Below are positions 1-4,368 of a stretch of 5,080 bases of DNA, in pieces (position 1 is the first letter of the stretch; every line of letters begins with the position of its first letter). The position numbers were made by a program, and so were the translations under genes. Source of the stretch: Actinomycetota bacterium (lineage in GTDB: Bacteria > Actinomycetota > Actinomycetes > Propionibacteriales > Propionibacteriaceae); assembly GCA_016213595.1 (NCBI GenBank), contig JACRAA010000200.1:1-5080 (forward strand), given 5' to 3'. The notes below the pieces were generated by a model, which was given only the letters and a program-made list of their open reading frames with translations, searched no databases and was not told the DNA's origin.

Positions 1-1101
1 GAGCAGGATCAGGTTGTCGAGATCGGACGGTCCGCCATGTGACCAGGGAACGACATGATGGGCGTCGAGGTGAGCCGTCGCATGACAGCCGGGGAACTGA
101 CAGGCCCCCTTGTCACGGACTCTCAGCGCCCGACGCTGCCCTCGAGTCGCGAGACGTCTGGTGCGGCCGAGGTTGAGCACCTTGCGGCCGCGGCTGACGA
201 GCACCCCCTGCACCCTCGCCGTACACATCAGCCTCTCGACCGTCGCCGGCTCGACAGCTCCGTGGCCCTCGACGAAGCAGGTCCCCGCGTCGACCGACGT
301 TCCCGCGTCGACCGACGTTCCCGCGGGAACGCCCAAGGCGTCGGCATTGACGTGGACCATCACGACGGTGTGGTCGTCGGCCGGCGCGTCGGGCAGGGTC
401 TCCAGGTAGTGCGCCGCCACGTCGACGAGTGCCTGCACGCGGTCGGGAGCCCGAACGGCCCTCGGCCGGTCCCCGATGATGTCAGAGCCGGCGTCCGCAT
501 CGTCGATGGTGGCCGCCCATGCAGCTGCCTCCACAGCCGCCGTGACAAGGGCCGCCTGCTCGGCGGGCAGCACGACGCTGATCCGTACCATCCCGTCCCC
601 GCTCGGTTGCGACCTGTACCGGCGCTCTGGAAGCGCTCGGATCCGGCTGCCCGACGCGAGGCGGTACTCCGACACGGTCCGCGCGAGCTGTGACGCCGTG
701 AGCTCCAGTGCGAGGGCGATGAGCTCTGCCTCGTCCACGGTCCCGGCGAGCCGGGTCAGCTCCCGGACTTTCGAGTACGACAGCCGCCCCTGCCGGAACA
801 GGTCGCTCGTCAGGGGCAGGTCGCGCAGGGCGCGCGCCACGCGTACGTGCTCGCGCGCGACCGTCCCGTTCATCGCGCAGGCCCAGGCGAGGTAGTGCGC
901 GGTGGACCGGATGCCGTCGAAGTAGGCGACCGCGCCGGTCTCGTCGAACCTGTCGACGAGCACGCAGAAGTCGTGGTCCATGCTGGCCTGGGCGGCCGCG
1001 AGGGTCTGCAGCTCTCGGCCCAGGGCGTACGCCCTGTCGCATGGCCGGTCGAGGGGCGGTGATGCAGAAGTCGGTGGCTTCTCGTCAACGGTGGTGGTCA
1101 T
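1..1101 (-). CDS. DUF222 / HNH endonuclease (13E12 family), C-terminus cut by window edge
   Basis: An uninterrupted frame of 367 codons runs from ATG at 1101 off the left edge. Residues about 30-310 match the DUF222 (13E12) pattern, including AREHVRVARALRDLPLT and GRLSYSKVRELTRLAG near residues 80-118. The last 40 residues are an HNH nuclease domain: CQFPGC (C334, C339), then HLDAHHVVPWSHGG (H348, H349) and DLDNLILL (N363). The expected final C-x2-HH segment lies outside the window. Family members are predicted HNH nucleases, often in many copies per actinobacterial genome. The M. tuberculosis REP13E12 copies belong here, and one serves as the phiRv1 prophage attachment site. The true biological role is unknown. 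Residues 258-275 form a hexapeptide repeat (VPAGTS, VDAGTS, VDAGTC). The start is uncertain: there is no good Shine-Dalgarno, and in-frame GTG codons lie just upstream. Family assignment is firm; activity is inferred. Confidence 0.93.
   Translation of the reverse strand, partial: MTTTVDEKPPTSASPPLDRPCDRAYALGRELQTLAAAQASMDHDFCVLVDRFDETGAVAYFDGIRSTAHYLAWACAMNGTVAREHVRVARALRDLPLTSDLFRQGRLSYSKVRELTRLAGTVDEAELIALALELTASQLARTVSEYRLASGSRIRALPERRYRSQPSGDGMVRISVVLPAEQAALVTAAVEAAAWAATIDDADAGSDIIGDRPRAVRAPDRVQALVDVAAHYLETLPDAPADDHTVVMVHVNADALGVPAGTSVDAGTSVDAGTCFVEGHGAVEPATVERLMCTARVQGVLVSRGRKVLNLGRTRRLATRGQRRALRVRDKGACQFPGCHATAHLDAHHVVPWSHGGPSDLDNLILL
284..325. repeat. 18-bp tandem repeat inside the HNH gene
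   Basis: The 18-bp unit CCCGCGTCGACCGACGTT occurs at 284-301 and again, identically, at 302-319. A partial third copy (CCCGCG) at 320-325 runs into the GTTCCCGCGGGAAC palindrome. The unit is six codons long, so it keeps frame and gives repeated (V)(P/D)AGTS hexapeptides at residues 258-275 of the HNH protein. The repeat lies between the DUF222 body and the HNH domain. Confidence 0.9.
314..333. repeat. Palindrome-containing 20-bp repeat, copy 1 (inside HNH gene)
   Basis: The perfect 16-bp palindrome CGTTCCCGCGGGAACG occupies 316-331. With flanking bases, 20 bp (314-333) are identical, in the same orientation, to 1139-1158. Here it is coding: read on the minus strand it gives GVPAGT, at about residues 257-262 of the HNH protein. 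Confidence 0.9.
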
Positions 1102-1130
1102 ATCCACAGTGAATACGAACACGCAGACAA

Positions 1131-1154
1131 TTCCCGCAGACGTTCCCGCGGGAA
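1131..1154 (-). terminator. Possible hairpin in the oxidoreductase-HNH spacer (weak terminator or leader structure)
   Basis: TTCCCGC at 1131-1137 pairs perfectly with GCGGGAA at 1148-1154 across a 10-nt loop. This pairing competes with the self-complementary palindrome at 1141-1156. It lies 71-94 bp beyond the oxidoreductase stop codon and before the HNH start, so it could end the oxidoreductase transcript or structure the HNH leader. No clear U-tract follows on the minus strand (next bases are TTGTCTGCG), so a classical intrinsic terminator is doubtful. Confidence 0.3.
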
Positions 1155-1158
1155 CGCC
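1139..1158. repeat. Palindrome-containing 20-bp repeat, copy 2 (upstream of HNH gene)
   Basis: This segment is identical over 20 bp to 314-333, with the palindrome core at 1141-1156. It lies in the 123-bp spacer between the flavin oxidoreductase gene and the HNH gene, with the core about 40 bp before the HNH start codon. The two copies are about 825 bp apart. Possible roles are a REP-like dispersed element, a binding site, or a transcript hairpin. The sequence does not decide between them. Confidence 0.88.
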
Positions 1159-1193
1159 TCAACGCCGCCGACCGTCGAGCCCTCCGACTCCTG

Positions 1194-1210
1194 CTCAGAC
1201 TCAGACTCAG
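1194..1210. repeat. Short tandem hexamer repeat (CTCAGA, about 2.8 copies)
   Basis: CTCAGACTCAGACTCAG lies 14 bp beyond the oxidoreductase stop codon, in non-coding DNA, followed by diverged similar blocks (GACTCCGGCTCAG). It is a simple repeat, probably from replication slippage, with no function evident. Confidence 0.7.
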
Positions 1211-1224
1211 GCGCCGACTCCGGC

Positions 1225-2319
1225 TCAGTGCACCGGCTCGATCGCCGGCCAGCGGCCGCGGAGGTACGAGTCGGGGTAACGCGCGTGCGTGTCCATCTCG
1301 AGCTCGGCGGCGGCGCGCAGCGGCCATGACGGCTCGCGCAGCGCCGCCCGGCCGACGGCGATGAGGTCCGCGTGACCCTCGTCGAGGATCGCCTGCGCCT
1401 TCACGGGGTCGGTGATGCGGCCCACCGCGCACACCCGCACCCCGGCTGCCCGCACCGCCGCGGCGAGCTTGACCTGGTAGTCGTCGTCGGTGGGCATGTG
1501 GGCGAGCACGTTGCCGCCGCTGGAGACGTGGACCACGTCGACGCCGTGCTCGACGAGGACGGGCGCGAGCCGTACGGTGTCGGCCGTCGACCAGCCGTCC
1601 TCGACCCACTCCGTCGCGGAGACCCGTACGAACAGGGGCTTGCCCTCCGGCCAGACCCCTCGGACAGCGTCGACGACGTCGAGGAGCAGCTTGGTACGCC
1701 CCTCGAAGCTGCGGCCGTACGCGTCCGTCCGGTGGTTCGACAGCGGGGACAGGAACTCGCCGATCAGGTAGCCGTGCGCGGCGTGGATCTCCACGACGTC
1801 GAAGCCCGCCTGGTCGGCGCGGCGAGCTGCCTGTGCGAACGCGTCCACGACACCCGCGAGGTACTCGGCCGACGCCTCGGTCGGCGCGTGGAGACCCGGG
1901 AAGGGGATCGGGCTGGGCCCGTACGTTTCCCAGCCGTCGTCGTCGAGGGGCCGCGACCCGGTCCTGCCGTGGTCCATCTCGCTGTACGTGGACCCCTTGC
2001 GTCCCGCGTGTGCGAGCTGGATGCCCATCGCCGCGCCGTGCTCGTGGCAGAACCCGACGATGTGCGTCCAGGCGTCGCGCTGCTCGTCGTTCCAGATGCC
2101 CGTGCAGTTCGCGGTGATCCGGCCCTCGGGAAGCACGCCCGTGGCCTCGGCGATGACGAGCCCGAAACCGCCCGTGGCCCGCGCCCCGTAGTGAACTAGG
2201 TGCCAGTCGGTGGGTACGCCGTCCCGCTCCGACACCTGGTACTGGCACATGGGCGGCAGGACGATGCGGTTCTCGAGAGTGAGGTCGCGCAGCGTGATCG
2301 GGTCGAACAGAGACGTCAT
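1225..2319 (-). CDS. Old Yellow Enzyme-family NADH:flavin oxidoreductase (YqjM/NamA-like)
   Basis: This 364-residue protein is predicted to be a cytosolic FMN-dependent ene-reductase that reduces activated C=C bonds with NAD(P)H. It is a TIM barrel of typical YqjM-class length. Family signatures are in order: NRIVLPPMCQY (residues 17-27), with C25 and Y27 matching the redox-tuning cysteine and substrate tyrosine; HYGARATGGFGLVIAEAT (43-60); QLAHAGRK (Q101 for FMN); EIHAAHGYL (H179/H182, the substrate-anion pair); FVRVSA (R232); and the FMN-phosphate elements AVGRIT (298-303) and AVGRAALREP (321-330). The usual YGGSxENR reads YGRSFEGR (201-208). A C-terminal SYLRGRW could supply the interface arginine known in this class. 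The ATG start fits family N-termini and has TAGTCT 7 nt upstream with no Shine-Dalgarno. The natural substrate is not predictable. It is downstream of and codirectional with the DUF3099 gene but probably has its own promoter. Confidence 0.95.
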   Translation of the reverse strand: MTSLFDPITLRDLTLENRIVLPPMCQYQVSERDGVPTDWHLVHYGARATGGFGLVIAEATGVLPEGRITANCTGIWNDEQRDAWTHIVGFCHEHGAAMGIQLAHAGRKGSTYSEMDHGRTGSRPLDDDGWETYGPSPIPFPGLHAPTEASAEYLAGVVDAFAQAARRADQAGFDVVEIHAAHGYLIGEFLSPLSNHRTDAYGRSFEGRTKLLLDVVDAVRGVWPEGKPLFVRVSATEWVEDGWSTADTVRLAPVLVEHGVDVVHVSSGGNVLAHMPTDDDYQVKLAAAVRAAGVRVCAVGRITDPVKAQAILDEGHADLIAVGRAALREPSWPLRAAAELEMDTHARYPDSYLRGRWPAIEPVH

Positions 2320-2326
2320 GCGGCCC

Positions 2327-2332
2327 AGACTA
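2327..2332 (-). promoter_or_regulatory. Putative -10 element (TAGTCT) for the flavin oxidoreductase, leaderless start
   Basis: On the minus strand TAGTCT is followed by 7 nt and then the ATG at 2319. No Shine-Dalgarno is visible. This matches the actinobacterial TANNNT -10 box placed so that transcription would begin at or next to the start codon. No convincing -35 is seen. Confidence 0.5.
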
Positions 2333-2367
2333 GGGGCGGTCGCTGAACGGCTTCCAGCCGGTACACC

Positions 2368-2757
2368 TCAGGCAGTGGGCTCCTCGACCGCGCGTTGCTG
2401 GCCCGCCCTGCCCGTCCGCTGCACGCCCGCCCTGTCCGACTCGGGTGCCTCCGGCTCGTCCACCTCACCGGGAATGACGTCGGCCGAGGGGAGCGCGGGG
2501 CGTTGGGTGTCGTCCGCGATCGGTCTGACGGCCGGCGCGCGGCGGTCGACGTTGTTCGCGAGGAGTACAGCCGCGGCGGGGAGGAACACCGCGCCCAGCA
2601 GGGCGACGACCTTCCACCACCCGGGCACGACGAGCATGAGCCCGAAGCAGATGATGCGGACGAGCATCGTCCACAGGTACCGGCGCTGCCTGCGCTCAAG
2701 GTCGTCCGACGTGCTCAGACGAGCATCGGTGATGACGACCTGCTCCGGCTGGGGCAC
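2368..2757 (-). CDS. DUF3099 domain two-helix membrane protein
   Basis: This 129-residue protein of unknown function matches DUF3099, a small actinobacterial membrane protein family. Residues 1-20 (PEQVVITDARLSTSDDL) form a short N-terminal region. A basic stretch RRQRRY (22-27) precedes helix 1 (about 28-46, ending in the typical VVPGWW), and helix 2 spans about 49-69 (VALLGAVFLPAAAVLLANN). The remaining 60 residues are polar, rich in P, E, D and R, and probably disordered. By the positive-inside rule both ends are likely cytoplasmic (RRQRRY before helix 1, RR after helix 2). The start is GTG, preceded at 6 nt by TAGGCT, again without a Shine-Dalgarno. It is divergent from fabG with a 66-bp gap. 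No function is inferred. Confidence 0.85.
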   Translation of the reverse strand: MPQPEQVVITDARLSTSDDLERRQRRYLWTMLVRIICFGLMLVVPGWWKVVALLGAVFLPAAAVLLANNVDRRAPAVRPIADDTQRPALPSADVIPGEVDEPEAPESDRAGVQRTGRAGQQRAVEEPTA

Positions 2758-2763
2758 GAGACC

Positions 2764-2769
2764 AGCCTA
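2764..2769 (-). promoter_or_regulatory. Putative -10 element (TAGGCT) for the DUF3099 gene
   Basis: Minus-strand TAGGCT is followed by 6 nt and the GTG start at 2757. The arrangement suggests a leaderless transcript. It shares the 66-bp divergent spacer with the fabG promoter, so the two promoters are back to back. Confidence 0.5.
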
Positions 2770-2810
2770 TGTCGGAACGTACGGAATCGGTCCTCACCGG
2801 GGCTGGGCGC

Positions 2811-2816
2811 TAAGTT
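2811..2816 (+). promoter_or_regulatory. fabG: Putative -10 element (TAAGTT) for the fabG-fabI transcript
   Basis: TAAGTT is followed by 7 nt and the GTG start of fabG at 2824, with no purine-rich Shine-Dalgarno in between (GCTCCCT). This is the expected geometry for a leaderless actinobacterial mRNA. No clear TTGACA-like -35 is found at 16-18 nt upstream. Confidence 0.5.
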
Positions 2817-2823
2817 GCTCCCT

Positions 2824-3537
2824 GTGACCGGAACTCCACGAAGCGCGCTCGTCACCGGCGCCAGCAAGGGCATCGGCCGCTCCATCGCATCACGCCTCGC
2901 GGCGTCGGGCTATGCCGTCACGGGAACGTACCGCTCAGGCGGCGTCCCGGACGGGGTCCTCGGTGTGACGGCCGACATCACCGACGCGGCGCAGCTCGAG
3001 GCAGCGTTCGTGGCCGCGGAGCAGGCTCACGGACCGGTCGACGTGCTCGTCTGCAACGCCGGAATCACCGCGGACGGGCTCCTCATGCGCATGGGCGACG
3101 ACGCGTGGGACTCGGTGATCGCCACCAATCTCACAGCGTCGTTCCGGCTGGCCCGACGCGCCAGCCGCTCCATGGTCAAGCGGCGGTACGGGCGGATCGT
3201 CTTCGTGTCGAGTGTCGTCGCGCTGCTCGGCTCCGCGGGGCAGGTCAACTACGCGGCGAGCAAGGCCGGGCTGGTCGGCCTCGCCCGGTCGCTCACCCGC
3301 GAGCTCGGAGGTCGGGGCATCACCGCGAACGTCATCGCTCCGGGCTTCATCGAGACGGACATGACGGCGGCGCTCGACCGAGCGACCATCGAGTCGTACG
3401 AGAAGCGCATCCCGGCGGCACGACTGGGCACGACCGACGACGTCGCGACGGCCGTCGAGTTCCTCGTCTCCGACGCCGCCGGCTACATCTCTGGCGCCGT
3501 GCTGCCGGTCGACGGCGGCCTCGGCATGGGCCACTAG
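2824..3537 (+). CDS. fabG: 3-oxoacyl-ACP reductase FabG (MabA-like)
   Basis: This 237-residue cytosolic short-chain dehydrogenase uses NADPH to reduce 3-oxoacyl-ACP to 3-hydroxyacyl-ACP in type II fatty-acid elongation. The cofactor motif is TGASKGIG (11-18), and NAG (78-80) is preceded by Cys where many FabGs have Asn. The catalytic tetrad is N102, S130, Y143 and K147 (YAASK). The late APGFIETDM (172-180) and YISGAVLPVDGG segments are typical. RASRSM (112-117) and the PVDGGLGMGH C-terminus closely resemble mycobacterial MabA (FabG1). The GTG start is chosen because the TGASKGIG motif then falls at the normal distance and TAAGTT lies 7 nt upstream. The same frame stays open upstream to 2395, but that part is antisense to the DUF3099 gene and lacks homology. 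fabI follows after 10 nt, so the two form an operon like mabA-inhA. Confidence 0.96.
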   Translation: MTGTPRSALVTGASKGIGRSIASRLAASGYAVTGTYRSGGVPDGVLGVTADITDAAQLEAAFVAAEQAHGPVDVLVCNAGITADGLLMRMGDDAWDSVIATNLTASFRLARRASRSMVKRRYGRIVFVSSVVALLGSAGQVNYAASKAGLVGLARSLTRELGGRGITANVIAPGFIETDMTAALDRATIESYEKRIPAARLGTTDDVATAVEFLVSDAAGYISGAVLPVDGGLGMGH

Positions 3538-3543
3538 GAAGGA
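3537..3543 (+). promoter_or_regulatory. fabI: Shine-Dalgarno of fabI, overlapping the fabG stop codon
   Basis: GGAAGGA at 3537-3543 lies 4 nt before the fabI ATG at 3548 and begins on the last base of the fabG TAG. It is the only strong ribosome binding site in the window, which fits an internal operon gene, while the first genes of transcripts appear leaderless. Confidence 0.8.
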
Positions 3544-3547
3544 CCTC

Positions 3548-4318
3548 ATGGGCATTCTGGACGGCAAGCGGATCCTCGTCGCGGGCGTGACGCTGAACAC
3601 CTCGATCGCGTACGCGGTCGCGGAGCTCGCACAGCGCGAGGGCGCCACCGTGCTCGTGTCGAACTTCGGCCGCGCGCTCAGCCTCACGCGACGGGTCGTC
3701 GCCAAGCTCGACCCCGAACCGCCGGTCCTCGAGATCGACGTGACCAACGCCGAGCACCTCGCGGCCCTGCCCGACATGGTCCGCGAGCACGTCGACGGGC
3801 TCGACGGGCTGGTGCACTCCGTCGCCTACGCGAACCCGGAGACCGCGCTCGGCGGCAACTTCCTCGACACGCCGTGGGAGGACGTCGGTACAGCCCTGCA
3901 CGTCTCCGCGTACTCCATGGCCTCCCTCGTCCGGGCCGCGCGTCCCGTGCTGCAGCCGGGCGCCTCGGTCGTGGGACTCACGTTCGACGCGACAGTCAGC
4001 TGGCCGATGTACGACTGGATGGGCGTCGCCAAGGCCGCCCTCGAGTCGACGTCGCGCTACCTTGCGCGCTACCTCGGCGAGTACGAGATCCGCTCCAACC
4101 TCATCTCTGCAGGTCCCGTGGACACCCTCGCCAAGAAGGCGATCCCGGGTGCCGGCGAGCTCGACCACGTGTGGGACACCCGCGCGGCCCTGGGCTGGGA
4201 CAAGAAGGACCCGGAACCGACGGCGAAGGCGGTCGTCGCGCTCCTCAGCGACTTCTTCCCGAAGACGACGGGCGAGATCATCCACGTCGACGGCGGCGTG
4301 CACTCGACGGGGGCCTGA
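3548..4318 (+). CDS. fabI: Enoyl-ACP reductase FabI (InhA-like)
   Basis: This 256-residue protein catalyses the last step of each fatty-acid elongation round, NADH-dependent reduction of trans-2-enoyl-ACP. It is InhA-like throughout. LLDGKRILVSGI in InhA corresponds to ILDGKRILVAGV here, followed by the cofactor loop GVTLNTSIA (13-21). LEIDV (61-65) carries the adenine-side Asp64. HSVAY (90-94) has S91 at the position of InhA S94. F146, Y155 and K162 match the InhA catalytic F149, Y158 and K165, the last two in MYDWMGVAKAALES. RSNLISAGPVDTLA (182-195) and GEIIHVDGG (242-250) complete the fold. The segment after AGPVDTLA, the substrate-binding loop, is about 10 residues shorter than in InhA (269 residues). 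The ATG is fixed by a strong Shine-Dalgarno. It is probably essential and a member of the isoniazid/triclosan target family, but drug sensitivity cannot be read from the sequence. Confidence 0.96.
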   Translation: MGILDGKRILVAGVTLNTSIAYAVAELAQREGATVLVSNFGRALSLTRRVVAKLDPEPPVLEIDVTNAEHLAALPDMVREHVDGLDGLVHSVAYANPETALGGNFLDTPWEDVGTALHVSAYSMASLVRAARPVLQPGASVVGLTFDATVSWPMYDWMGVAKAALESTSRYLARYLGEYEIRSNLISAGPVDTLAKKAIPGAGELDHVWDTRAALGWDKKDPEPTAKAVVALLSDFFPKTTGEIIHVDGGVHSTGA

Positions 4319-4331
4319 GACGGGGGCCTGA
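4306..4331 (+). repeat. 13-bp tandem duplication across the fabI stop codon
   Basis: GACGGGGGCCTGA occurs at 4306-4318 and again, identically, at 4319-4331. The first copy holds the fabI TGA stop at 4316-4318. The second begins immediately after it and carries a second TGA shifted by one frame. This looks like a recent slippage duplication. It adds 13 bp to the fabI-ABC ATPase spacer without changing the protein. Confidence 0.9.
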
Positions 4332-4355
4332 GCAGGCGGCGACCACGGCGGAGGG

Positions 4356-4361
4356 TAGGTT
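4356..4361 (+). promoter_or_regulatory. Putative internal -10 element (TAGGTT) before the ABC ATPase
   Basis: TAGGTT is followed by 7 nt (CTGAGTC) and the ATG at 4369. A purine run GGAGGG at 4350-4355 is 13 nt from the ATG, rather far for a Shine-Dalgarno. The geometry matches the other putative leaderless starts, so the ATPase may be transcribed independently in addition to readthrough from fabG-fabI. Confidence 0.42.
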
Positions 4362-4368
4362 CTGAGTC

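Noticed and set aside
284..331. Possible CRISPR-like array
   Set aside because: The repeat unit is 18 bp, directly tandem, without spacers, and lies in frame within a coding sequence.
482..1042. 186-codon minus-strand frame inside the HNH gene
   Set aside because: It is a shadow frame rich in Arg and Gly. The correct frame, from 1101 to the window edge, gives a continuous DUF222/HNH protein.
1372..2199. 275-codon open frame on the plus strand opposite the flavin oxidoreductase
   Set aside because: It is entirely antisense to a well-conserved enzyme. Its composition is typical of a mirrored GC-rich frame and no domain is recognisable.
1085..2248. 387-codon open frame on the minus strand overlapping the flavin oxidoreductase in another frame
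   Set aside because: It is extremely rich in Arg and Gly with no family motif, and the overlapping oxidoreductase frame accounts for the region fully.
2395..2823. Upstream in-frame extension of fabG, which would give a 380-residue protein
   Set aside because: The extra 143 residues are antisense to the DUF3099 gene, are rich in R, D and H as expected of shadow frames in GC-rich DNA, and contain no recognisable domain. GTG at 2824 puts the nucleotide-binding motif at the normal place.
4326..4337. Possible terminator hairpin GCCTGAGCAGGC after fabI
   Set aside because: The stem is only 4 bp with no U-tract, too weak to call, and it partly derives from the 13-bp duplication.
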